IMG/VR virus record: IMGVR_UViG_3300046369_000062
Location: 1-25,199 of that record
Length of the DNA stretch: 25,199 bases
Source of the DNA: a virus
Strand: one strand, 5' to 3'
How positions within the stretch are numbered: the stretch's first letter is position 1; each line of letters starts with the position of its first letter. The translations under genes were made by a program, and so were the position numbers. This document shows, piece by piece, positions 1-6,200 of this stretch. Under the pieces are notes generated by a model. That model had not been told where the DNA came from. It made no database searches and saw nothing but the letters and a program-made list of their open reading frames with translations.

Positions 1-240
1 TTTGTAAACGACCAACTTAAATGGCGTAGAGAACGTATAGAAGATTTAACAAGAGAATTAGCAAAAAGCAGAGACAAAGCTGATAACTACAAAAAGCTAT
101 ACGAAAACGAGTTAGACATTGTATCACGATTTATACCGTTACTAAAACTTATAGAAAAAGACAACGATCTTGATTTTAAAGTAGTTGATACATTAAAAAA
201 GCATTTAGAAAGACATAACTTTAACACAGAAACTTTATAG
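1..240 (+). CDS. C-terminal fragment of a coiled-coil protein, 5' truncated by the window edge
   Basis: Frame 1 is open from the first base to a TAG at 238-240, giving 79 residues with no in-frame ATG, so the start lies upstream of the window. The visible part is highly charged (many K, E, R and D) with hydrophobic residues at heptad-like spacing over the first 45 residues, which suggests a coiled coil, followed by a short helical tail. No catalytic motif is visible. The next gene starts two bases after the stop, so it belongs to the same operon as the DNA-metabolism genes downstream. I do not recognise the family. Confidence 0.75.
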   Translation, partial: FVNDQLKWRRERIEDLTRELAKSRDKADNYKKLYENELDIVSRFIPLLKLIEKDNDLDFKVVDTLKKHLERHNFNTETL

Positions 241-242
241 AT

Positions 243-788
243 ATGGCACTAGCAATAAACGAAGAAAGAAAAGCTACTATAGACTGGATCGAAGAAGGCA
301 AGGTTTGGTCAGGAGCAGACAATACATCTATGAAAGAACATAGAGTATCATTTAAAAACGGTGACATAGCAGTATTTAATTACCCTGCAAGTAAAGAATA
401 TCCTTTTAAAAAAGGTGATGTAGTTACATATTTATTAAATGAACGAGAGGATAAGTTCACAAAAAAAGTTAAACAAAACGGTAAACAAATGAAAAAAGTA
501 GAAGAACAACAACCTGCACAAACAGCAAGTCAACAAAATAATGTATCTTTAACACAACAACAAAGTATTGCATTATCTGTTGCTAGTAAATTAGGTTTCG
601 AAACTGTAACATCTGCACCTTGGCAAGAAACATTAAAGATAAAAGCTAAGAAAGATCAAATACAGAAAGACGAAACACCTGATACAGCGTCAGCGAGATT
701 ACAAGCAGAAGCACAACAGAAATTGTTAACGTCTATTGCTCAGATATCTATTGCATACTATAATCTATTAACAACTAAACCACAATAA
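243..788 (+). CDS. Possible OB-fold single-stranded DNA-binding protein
   Basis: 181 residues. The first 75 or so are beta-rich with alternating hydrophobic residues, with the segment KEHRVSFKNGDIAVFNYPAS followed by a GDVVTYLLN strand, a pattern typical of small OB-fold domains in phage ssDNA-binding proteins. A Gln-rich linker follows (about residues 88-108), then a more helical C-terminal region starting at QSIALSVASKLGF. It lies directly upstream of a small protein with an SSB-type acidic tail and a DnaB/RecA-fold ATPase, so a role at the replication fork or in recombination fits. The fold assignment is inference from pattern; there is no diagnostic motif and the tail lacks the SSB tip. 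The ATG is two bases after the previous stop. Confidence 0.5.
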   Translation: MALAINEERKATIDWIEEGKVWSGADNTSMKEHRVSFKNGDIAVFNYPASKEYPFKKGDVVTYLLNEREDKFTKKVKQNGKQMKKVEEQQPAQTASQQNNVSLTQQQSIALSVASKLGFETVTSAPWQETLKIKAKKDQIQKDETPDTASARLQAEAQQKLLTSIAQISIAYYNLLTTKPQ

Positions 789-789
789 G

Positions 790-1083
790 ATGGCACAGAA
801 AACAGATACAGTATTTATAAACGGTCTTTACACATATCTAAATGATAAAAGTTTTATAGTCTGCAAAAGCAGTCTAAACGTAGAGAAATTTTTAGAACAA
901 TTAAAAGATCCTGATGTACAAAAACACGTTAGAGAAAACGAAGGTTACTTAAAATTTGTTACAATGCTTGGAAAGTCAGGCAAACCATATAGCAAATTAG
1001 AAAACAATAATTACAAAGAAGTAACAAGTAAGGAACACAGTCCTGATCGAAATTCTACAGACGATGACGGACTACCGTTCTAA
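790..1083 (+). CDS. Small replication-associated protein with SSB-like acidic C-terminal tail
   Basis: 97 residues. It ends in STDDDGLPF, close to the DDDIPF tip through which bacterial SSB recruits replication and repair proteins. The body (residues 8-75) contains a short beta-strand pattern, FINGLYTYLNDKSFIVCKSS, then KFLEQL and a GKSGKPYSKLENN segment. I associate this arrangement with a widespread family of small phage proteins that may bind ssDNA. It starts one base after the preceding gene and its last 20 bases overlap the ATPase gene. The overlap means the acidic tail is encoded in the bases that also encode the start of the ATPase. Seen: the tail motif. Inferred: ssDNA binding or partner recruitment. 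Confidence 0.6.
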   Translation: MAQKTDTVFINGLYTYLNDKSFIVCKSSLNVEKFLEQLKDPDVQKHVRENEGYLKFVTMLGKSGKPYSKLENNNYKEVTSKEHSPDRNSTDDDGLPF

Positions 1084-1984
1084 TACAGTCTCTTTAAAAT
1101 CTCAAGTTAGTAGACTAAATGATATTCGTAATGGAAAGATAAAAGAAGGTTTACGACTTGGGATTGATGAGATAGACGAGTACTGGAGATTTAAATTTAA
1201 CAGTTTTAATCTAGTACTTGGACACGCGTCAACAGGAAAAACTACAACACTACTTTATTTATTGCTTTTATATGCTCGTAAGTACGGACTTAAATTTTTA
1301 ATTTATAGTGCAGAAAATGAAGCGTCAAGTATTAGTAAAAAACTTTGTGAGTTTCTTGTTGGATTACCATTTAATAAAATAGAACAAAACGTTTGGAAAG
1401 AAAAAATTGAATGGATACACGAACATTTTAGATATATTGACATAGACGAAACATTTACATCTAGCGAATTACTTACAAAAGCAGAAGTAATTAAAAACGA
1501 ATTCGACTTTCACGGTTTTGTTATAGATCCATATAATTCATTAGTTAGAGATAGAGAGTTAATGAGATCATACGGTGCACACGAGTACGACTATGCGATA
1601 ATGTCAGATATGCGACTATTTACAAGACGAAATAAATGTTCGATCTATTTAGTAACACACGCTGTTACAGAAGCACTTAGACATAAACACCCTAACGGAC
1701 ATAAATTTGAAGGATATATACAACCCCCTAGTGCAGGATCTGCAGAAGGTGGTGGGAAGTTTTTAAATAAAAGCGACAATTTTATGATCTTACATAGAAT
1801 GACAAATCACCCTGAATTATGGACGCATACATATATAGCTATAATTAAGATAAAAGAGATCGACAGCGGTGGCAGACCAACACCATTAGATAATCCTATA
1901 GAATTAAAGTCATTACCTAATAATGTAGGGTTTAGTTTAAATAGCAGAAATTTATTACATTTGGTAAAAAAGATTGATTCTTGA
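1064..1984 (+). CDS. DnaB/RecA-fold replicative helicase-like ATPase
   Basis: 306 residues. Walker A is GHASTGKTT (residues 53-61), Walker B is the hydrophobic strand GFVIDP (151-156), and a sensor-like LVTHA (196-200) follows, the order seen in DnaB, Twinkle and RecA/KaiC-type ATPases. A conserved acidic residue follows the second strand (YSAEN, 81-85). The protein has the single core ATPase domain and no primase or DnaB N-terminal domain, so it is a short helicase-like version; phages often encode a separate primase. A loader or recombinase role is also possible. The ATG at 1064 lies inside the preceding gene (20-base overlap), which suggests translational coupling. Confidence 0.8.
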   Translation: MTDYRSNTVSLKSQVSRLNDIRNGKIKEGLRLGIDEIDEYWRFKFNSFNLVLGHASTGKTTTLLYLLLLYARKYGLKFLIYSAENEASSISKKLCEFLVGLPFNKIEQNVWKEKIEWIHEHFRYIDIDETFTSSELLTKAEVIKNEFDFHGFVIDPYNSLVRDRELMRSYGAHEYDYAIMSDMRLFTRRNKCSIYLVTHAVTEALRHKHPNGHKFEGYIQPPSAGSAEGGGKFLNKSDNFMILHRMTNHPELWTHTYIAIIKIKEIDSGGRPTPLDNPIELKSLPNNVGFSLNSRNLLHLVKKIDS

Positions 1985-2561
1985 AATAGCATATAAGAAA
2001 CATAAGGATTGGTTAAGAATATGTAAATCTTTCGACTGCAGTAATGACGACTGCCAAGATATTGTCAGCGAGATGTATCTTAAAATAGATGACTTAACAA
2101 AAAAAGGTAAAGATCTTAGGTACGGTGACAACGACATAAATTATTGGTATTTATATAAAATGATCTTTCACGCTTGTTTAAGAACAAAACAAATGAACAA
2201 CAGGCGAAGTGATGTTATATTTTCTGCAAGTTTAAATAGTCCAAGTAATCATACTAATAATGATATGCAGTCTGATTTAGGTTGTACTGTATCGCTTCAT
2301 AATATAACTGCAAATATTAACGACAACGTATTGCAAAATAAACTGCAAGATTTTACAGCACATTATGAAAGTAAGTTAGTGTGGTATGACATTGCAATAT
2401 TTGAATTAATTACAGATGGAAAAAAAATATCACAGTTAAGCAGAGAAACAAACATAAGTTACAAATCATTAAGAAATACATATTTAAAAGTAAAAGAATT
2501 TATAAAACAGGAATATGAAAAATACGATTGGATTAGGGGACATAGTGGAAAAGATAATTAA
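1974..2561 (+). CDS. Sigma-70-like or helix-turn-helix transcription regulator
   Basis: 195 residues. The N-terminus reads YKKHKDWLRICKSF, then DDCQDIVSEMYLKI (about residues 25-38), matching the region 2 pattern of sigma-70-family factors (the DIVQEVFLKL-type helix). Near the C-terminus, KISQLSRETNISYKSLRNTY (151-170) resembles a region 4-like helix-turn-helix. A low-complexity Asn/Ser stretch lies between. Start: the first in-frame candidate is TTG at 1974, overlapping the previous stop by 11 bases; the next ATG would remove the region 2-like helix, so TTG is preferred. Role: it could direct host RNA polymerase to phage promoters, such as the late element described below; that link is inference. 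Alternative: a DNA-binding regulator without polymerase binding. Confidence 0.6.
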   Translation: MILEIAYKKHKDWLRICKSFDCSNDDCQDIVSEMYLKIDDLTKKGKDLRYGDNDINYWYLYKMIFHACLRTKQMNNRRSDVIFSASLNSPSNHTNNDMQSDLGCTVSLHNITANINDNVLQNKLQDFTAHYESKLVWYDIAIFELITDGKKISQLSRETNISYKSLRNTYLKVKEFIKQEYEKYDWIRGHSGKDN

Positions 2562-2682
2562 TATTATTACATTAGGATATGGAAAACGCATAGCAACTTG
2601 GGTAGCTAAATTATTTGGTTACAAAGATTGTGGTTGCGATAAAAGGAAAAAAGATCTAAATAAAATACAAATAAAAAGATGA
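2545..2682 (+). CDS. Small conserved phage protein with a CGC motif, GTG start
   Basis: 45 residues from a GTG at 2545, with an AGGGGA purine run a few bases upstream. It overlaps the end of the sigma-like gene by 17 bases, and its TGA stop overlaps the next ATG (ATGA, 2679-2682). The peptide has an amphipathic hydrophobic half (KIINIITLGYGKRIATWVAK), then FGYKDCGCDKRKKDLNK. Small proteins with a hydrophobic helix followed by a CGC-plus-basic tail recur in flavobacterial phage genomes as I recall them; their function is unknown. The two-sided coupling and the conserved-looking tail argue that it is a real gene despite its size. Metal binding by the two cysteines is possible but unsupported. 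Confidence 0.6.
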   Translation: MEKIINIITLGYGKRIATWVAKLFGYKDCGCDKRKKDLNKIQIKR

Positions 2683-2921
2683 CACAAAAAGTGCAAATGT
2701 TAAAGGTTGACTATGATCAATGGTCAAAATTTAAAGGAGTAAAAAACAACACAATAGCAGAAAGCGAACTGAGATTAATCGAAAATTTACACGCGAAGTA
2801 TTTTAACCACCCACTAGAAAGTTTATGTACTTGTAGAGGAGAACACATTAAAGGGCAAATACAGTTGTTTGTAAATGAGCTAAATGTTATTTATAAAAAT
2901 GGGTATAAAAGAAGTACATAG
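2679..2921 (+). CDS. Small conserved phage protein of unknown function with a CxC motif
   Basis: 80 residues. It starts on the ATGA overlap with the preceding small gene. Two predicted helices (about residues 25-45 and 60-75) flank a short segment with two cysteines (SLCTCRGEH, about 48-56), and the C-terminus reads QIQLFVNELNVIYKNGY. The layout helix, CxC, helix ending in ELNxIY recalls short proteins seen in other Bacteroidota phages, without known role. It sits in the middle of the DNA-metabolism operon and overlaps the nuclease candidate downstream. No catalytic motif is visible. Confidence 0.6.
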   Translation: MTQKVQMLKVDYDQWSKFKGVKNNTIAESELRLIENLHAKYFNHPLESLCTCRGEHIKGQIQLFVNELNVIYKNGYKRST

Positions 2922-3330
2922 ATGGGAACAAGTGGTAGTAGACATATTAAATATAGACGGTTGGAATATAGAATGGTCAGGTGGTAGTTATAAACATTAT
3001 GACGCAGAGGGAATAACACGCAAAGGAAAAAAGTGTGTAATAGAAATGAAGTTTAGGCATAAGTATTATGAAACTAAAATGCTAGAAAAAGGTAAATATG
3101 AAAACTTAATGGCAATGGATAAAGATATACATAAATTATATTTAGTATTTGATCCTAAAGGAATGTATATATTTTGGTTAAATAATTTAGAGTTGCCAAT
3201 ATTAGACAAAATAAATTGTCCAGATACTACGTTATGGACTAAGACAAAAAAAGAAAAAGAAGTATATTTGTTAGAAGAATCACAAGCAAGTTATATAAAC
3301 AATGAATCAAAATTTAATAGATGCTTATAA
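2884..3330 (+). CDS. PD-(D/E)XK-type nuclease candidate
   Basis: 148 residues from ATG 2884; an internal ATG at 2899 (MGIKEV) is an equally good start and would shorten the overlap with the upstream gene. Residues 37-58 (KHYDAEGITRKGKKCVIEMK region) give D40 and then E54-x-K56 on a hydrophobic strand, the D...ExK signature of the PD-(D/E)XK nuclease fold, preceded by a helical segment and GWNIEWSGG. A KYENL helix follows, as in small Holliday-junction-resolvase-like or VRR-type nucleases. Role would be processing branched or recombination intermediates. The core motif is seen; enzyme type and substrate are inference. Confidence 0.55.
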   Translation: MLFIKMGIKEVHRWEQVVVDILNIDGWNIEWSGGSYKHYDAEGITRKGKKCVIEMKFRHKYYETKMLEKGKYENLMAMDKDIHKLYLVFDPKGMYIFWLNNLELPILDKINCPDTTLWTKTKKEKEVYLLEESQASYINNESKFNRCL

Positions 3331-3610
3331 AAAGCTAGACGCAATAAAAGAGTTCGAGAACGATAGTAACATACAGATTGTTTTAGAACAATTAGGAAAG
3401 TGGAAAGGTAAAGCGCAAGATAATAAACAATTAAAACAAGTAATAGAAGCGTTTTTAGATATACAATGGCATATAATAGAATTAAAAAGAGATAGAGATC
3501 TAGCATTAAAAGCAGTAATGCAATATAAGTTTCAAAGAGATAACGCAGTAAACGAAAGAAACGAAGCAAGAGAACAATTAAAAAAGTATGAGGATTCACA
3601 TTTTAACTGA
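3302..3610 (+). CDS. Coiled-coil protein of unknown function
   Basis: 102 residues, overlapping the preceding gene by 29 bases. The composition is almost entirely K, E, Q, D, R, N, A, L and I. The segment from about residue 53 (IQWHIIELKRDRDLALKAV) to the end (NERNEAREQLKKYE) has continuous heptad-like spacing, so one long coiled coil is likely. No enzymatic motif is seen. An antisense frame of equal length over the same bases is a shadow of the repetitive coding strand. Function is unknown; it could be an adaptor or a small structural or regulatory protein of the early region. Confidence 0.65.
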   Translation: MNQNLIDAYKKLDAIKEFENDSNIQIVLEQLGKWKGKAQDNKQLKQVIEAFLDIQWHIIELKRDRDLALKAVMQYKFQRDNAVNERNEAREQLKKYEDSHFN

Positions 3611-3839
3611 TATTGTAGGACAACAACCAAGCGAAGAAGTAGAAGACAAACTATTAGATACAGTCAATACTTTATGGATAAGATTAGACGCTGTACCTGA
3701 AGTAGGAAGTCTAGTTGAAATAGAATTATATACTTTTATTTTTAGACTAGAAATGGAGAATAAAAAATACGAATTAAAAGACAAAAACAACTTACACATT
3801 ACATTAATTTATAGAATGATCTATGAAGAATACGACTAA
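3588..3839 (+). CDS. Hypothetical protein, 83 residues
   Basis: A short acidic protein that begins inside the end of the coiled-coil gene (23-base overlap) and ends inside the start of the next gene (17-base overlap). The central part (VPEVGSLVEIELYTFIFRLE) looks like two or three beta strands, suggesting a small beta-barrel or SH3-like fold, and the C-terminus is strand-like (NNLHITLIYRMIY). Overlap on both sides supports translation as part of the operon. I do not recognise the family. Confidence 0.6.
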   Translation: MRIHILTDIVGQQPSEEVEDKLLDTVNTLWIRLDAVPEVGSLVEIELYTFIFRLEMENKKYELKDKNNLHITLIYRMIYEEYD

Positions 3840-4134
3840 ACACGACAAAAGAAAACAAATGCCAGTCTATACTGGAGTACTTAAATATTTTCCAACTGCA
3901 ATATTAGAAGTAAGTAAAGTAAGTCAGCAAGGAAATAAACAACACCACCCTGACAAAGAATTACATTGGGATAAATCTAAAAGCAAAGATCATTTAGATG
4001 CAGGAGTAAGACATATAATTGATCATAGTAATCACCCAATAGATGAGGACGGAATGCTACATTTAGCAAAAGCAGCTTGGCGAATACTAGCAGCATTACA
4101 AGAGTACAAAGACACACACATAACAAAAACATAA
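3823..4134 (+). CDS. dATP/dGTP diphosphohydrolase-like protein (dGTP_diPhyd_N / DUF5664 type)
   Basis: 103 residues. The pattern matches the phage family annotated as dATP/dGTP diphosphohydrolase N-terminal: KYFPTAILEVSKVSQQGNKQ (21-40), a W in LHWDK (49), DAGVRHIIDH (59-68) and DEDGMLHLAKAAWRILAALQ (74-93). In all-alpha NTP pyrophosphatases such helices carry the acidic and histidine residues that hold metal ions. The usual role is hydrolysis of purine dNTPs, which can alter nucleotide pools or protect modified DNA synthesis. In phages with 2-aminoadenine DNA a related activity accompanies PurZ; no PurZ or matching polymerase is visible here, so only a nucleotide-pool role is suggested. The start overlaps the upstream gene by 17 bases. 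Confidence 0.65.
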   Translation: MKNTTKHDKRKQMPVYTGVLKYFPTAILEVSKVSQQGNKQHHPDKELHWDKSKSKDHLDAGVRHIIDHSNHPIDEDGMLHLAKAAWRILAALQEYKDTHITKT

Positions 4135-4138
4135 AACA

Positions 4139-4915
4139 ATGAACACACAAGTACAATTATTAGACGGTAAAAATTACAATCAAACAGAACTATTATCCAA
4201 AATGGTAGATGACAAATTCTACTATGGGTTTATGAATACGTTCGCATTTAGTAGCAGTACAATAAAACTATTACTAGAGTCACCTAAAACATATTACAAT
4301 GTTATGAAGTATGGATCGCCAACAAGTCAAGCTATGCGAGATGGTCTGTTATTTCATTTATTAATATTAGAGCCTGAAGTCTTTGATAAAAAAATATTTG
4401 TAGATGTACAAAGTAAAAACACAAAGAAATACAAATTAGCAAAAGAAGAACACGGAGAAGTTTATACATTAAAAGAAAAGAATGACGCAGAAAGATTAGC
4501 AGAATCGTTTTACAGAAATGAACCTGCTATGCAAATGATAAAAGGTTGTAAAAACGAAACACCTGCTGTCGGATTAGTACAAGGAAAACCGTTTCGTGCT
4601 AAAGCAGATTTGTTGCATAAGAATTATATATGTGATATAAAAACTACAAACAATATTAAAAGTTTTGAGCATAGTGCATTTAACTTTCACTATGACGTAC
4701 AAGCATATATTTATACTGAATTATTTAATCAACCTAATTTTAGATTTATTGTAGTAGACAAAGGATCAAGAGATATTGGAATAAGTCAACCTGTTTCAAA
4801 AGAGTTTATACAAAGTGGCAGAGATAAAGTTGCATACGCATTAAATATATATCAAAAGTATTTCGAAACAGATGAAGTAGAATTAGATGATTATTACATA
4901 GACATAGAATTATAA
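4139..4915 (+). CDS. RecE-like PD-(D/E)XK exonuclease (DUF3799 type)
   Basis: 258 residues. Motifs in order: a start helix with FSSSTIKLLLESPKTYY (37-53), GLLFHLLILEPE (69-80, conserved His in the helix before the core), E140 in NETPA, FRAKADLL (152-159, D157), ICDIKTT (164-170, D166-x-K168), and the helix DVQAYIYTELF (186-196) with Gln and Tyr. This is the layout of the RecE / lambda-exonuclease-like C-terminal nuclease domain. It would degrade one strand of duplex ends for single-strand annealing recombination. No clear RecT or Beta partner is visible; the OB-fold candidate at 243-788 could serve that role but this is speculation. The ATG lies four bases after the upstream stop. Confidence 0.8.
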   Translation: MNTQVQLLDGKNYNQTELLSKMVDDKFYYGFMNTFAFSSSTIKLLLESPKTYYNVMKYGSPTSQAMRDGLLFHLLILEPEVFDKKIFVDVQSKNTKKYKLAKEEHGEVYTLKEKNDAERLAESFYRNEPAMQMIKGCKNETPAVGLVQGKPFRAKADLLHKNYICDIKTTNNIKSFEHSAFNFHYDVQAYIYTELFNQPNFRFIVVDKGSRDIGISQPVSKEFIQSGRDKVAYALNIYQKYFETDEVELDDYYIDIEL

Positions 4916-4936
4916 TTATTAACAAAATTTATTAAC
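4916..4936 (+). repeat. Two direct TTATTAAC repeats upstream of the DnaA-like gene
   Basis: In the 29-base gap before the ATG at 4945, TTATTAAC occurs at 4916-4923 and 4929-4936, 13 bases apart start to start. The first copy partly resembles a DnaA box (TTATCCACA) with two central differences. The second copy reads TTATTAACTTAG, close to the TTATTAACTTTAG that contains the promoter -7 element near 9904. It could be an operator, an autoregulatory binding site of the DnaA-like protein, or a promoter element. A/T-rich gaps produce such repeats by chance fairly often, so this is weak. Confidence 0.35.
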
Positions 4937-4944
4937 TTAGCATT

Positions 4945-5367
4945 ATGTTTACATACAAAATAATAAAAGACGTAAAAAATATTACTGGAGTAAATTTCTT
5001 TCAAAAGAAACGTGCAATGGAATATGTAGAAGCAAGATCATTCTTTGTGCATATACTTAAAAACTATTATAAATTAAGAAACAAAGACATTATAGATTTA
5101 TTTAATGATATGGGATTTCCTATGGATAGTGCAACTTTGTGTCACTCGTTAAAAATGTTTGAGATATATAATAATAACAATCAAAGAATGAGAGATTGGT
5201 TTGGTGCATTATTTGAAATACCTGACTTTAGAAATATATCAAATGCTAGAGCATACATAGCGTTAAAAGTTAATGATTTGCCTGACGATGCAATATTTAA
5301 AATGGCAGCACAAATGCAAACTTTATTAAAAGACAAAGAATATGAAGAAGTAACATTTGATTGGTAA
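4945..5367 (+). CDS. DnaA domain IV-like DNA-binding protein
   Basis: 140 residues. Residues 22-75 read like the DNA-binding domain IV of DnaA: KRAMEYVEARSFFVHILKNY (an AR motif and helix), then KDIIDLFND, then DSATLCHSLKMFE (61-73), which corresponds to the DnaA signature DHATVLHAxKxxE. No AAA+ ATPase domain is present, so it is a stand-alone DNA-binding module followed by about 65 residues of unknown helical sequence. Such a protein could recognise a phage origin, or act as a repressor or competitor at DnaA boxes. The first real gap in the early operon (29 bases) precedes it and contains a direct repeat. The assignment rests on motif resemblance by eye. Confidence 0.55.
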   Translation: MFTYKIIKDVKNITGVNFFQKKRAMEYVEARSFFVHILKNYYKLRNKDIIDLFNDMGFPMDSATLCHSLKMFEIYNNNNQRMRDWFGALFEIPDFRNISNARAYIALKVNDLPDDAIFKMAAQMQTLLKDKEYEEVTFDW

Positions 5368-5369
5368 TT

Positions 5370-5915
5370 ATGAAACAACAAATATCTATAGACAAGGTAA
5401 TACCTAACAGCGATAACCCAAGAGTAATAAAAGACTATAAGTTTAAAAAACTTGTAAGTAGTTTAAAATCGTTTCCAGAAATGTTAGAAAAACGACCAAT
5501 AATTGTAGACGAGAATATGGTTGTGTTAGGTGGCAATATGAGATTAAAAGCGTGTACACAAGCAGGTCTAAAAGATATATGGATAGACATAGCAGAAGGT
5601 TGGACAGACGAACAGAAAAAAGAGTTTGTTATAAAAGATAATACAAGCTATGGTGAATGGGATTGGGATCTATTAGCAAACGAATACAATACAGATCAAT
5701 TAACAGATTGGGGAATGGACGTATTTAATCCATCACTTGATGTAGATTTTACACCTGACTACAACCCTAATTCTGATCAACGTCAACTTACAAAAGAAGA
5801 ATACGAAAAAAGAAAACAGCAACTAGATAATAAAAATTTAGAAACTGATAGAGATTTTATACAATGTATCTGTCCAAATTGTTTTCACGAATTTAACGTA
5901 GACGCTAAACAATAA
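5370..5915 (+). CDS. ParB/Srx-like domain protein with C-terminal zinc ribbon
   Basis: 181 residues from ATG 5370, three bases after the upstream stop; a TTG nine bases earlier is less likely. Core ParB-like motifs: NSDNPRVIKDYKFKKLVSSL (near 14-33), KRPIIVDENMVVLGGNMRLK (41-60, with the GGNMR box at 54-58) and FVIKDNTSYGEWDWDLLANE (86-105). The last segment is typical of ParB domains fused to phage adenine methyltransferases, but no methyltransferase follows. Instead the chain ends with a CxC-PNC cluster (C166, C168, C171), a half zinc ribbon. ParB-fold proteins bind CTP or act as nucleases, and DNA binding is likely. It opens the accessory cassette that contains the PAPS-reductase-like protein and a second ParB-like protein. 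Confidence 0.75.
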   Translation: MKQQISIDKVIPNSDNPRVIKDYKFKKLVSSLKSFPEMLEKRPIIVDENMVVLGGNMRLKACTQAGLKDIWIDIAEGWTDEQKKEFVIKDNTSYGEWDWDLLANEYNTDQLTDWGMDVFNPSLDVDFTPDYNPNSDQRQLTKEEYEKRKQQLDNKNLETDRDFIQCICPNCFHEFNVDAKQ

Positions 5916-5918
5916 TAA

Positions 5919-6200
5919 ATGAACAAGCTAACATTACACGAACAGGCTTGTAAGACTCTGTCTGAAACAAAGTTTACATTCGCTAAGAGTATGCCAAAAA
6001 TACCACACGATTGGAGTGCTAGAGAAGAATGGAATAGTGACAAAGAGTTTGAGGATATGGTAATTTATATAAGAGAGTATGGAGTACCTGAAAAGTTTTG
6101 GAGAAAAACATATATTTATCTTTATGCAAACGGATATAAGTATTGGACACTAGGCAACCCTATAGAAACTACAAGAATAATTAACAGAGTAAAAGTGTAA
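5919..6200 (+). CDS. Conserved phage protein of unknown function with YWTLG motif
   Basis: 93 residues. Distinctive elements: IPHDWSAREEWNSDKEFEDM (28-47), then VIYIREYGVPEKFWRKTYIY, then YKYWTLGNPIETTRIINRVK (73-92). I recall the pattern W..R..W, IR..G.PE.F and YWTxGxPi..T..INR from other Bacteroidota phages, where it also sits near DNA-modification-like genes, but no function is known to me. It starts three bases after the ParB-like gene and its stop overlaps the GNAT start (TAATG), so it is part of the same cassette. The aromatic-rich end suggests a small globular protein rather than a coiled coil. Confidence 0.65.
   Translation: MNKLTLHEQACKTLSETKFTFAKSMPKIPHDWSAREEWNSDKEFEDMVIYIREYGVPEKFWRKTYIYLYANGYKYWTLGNPIETTRIINRVKV

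Noticed and set aside
3291-3599. 102-residue minus-strand frame opposite the coiled-coil gene
   Set aside because: It is Leu-rich low complexity produced by the reverse complement of Lys/Glu/Gln codons and exactly shadows the plus-strand gene.
3823-4134. Evidence for a 2-aminoadenine (Z) genome
   Set aside because: Only a diphosphohydrolase-like gene is seen; PurZ and a matching polymerase are missing from the window.
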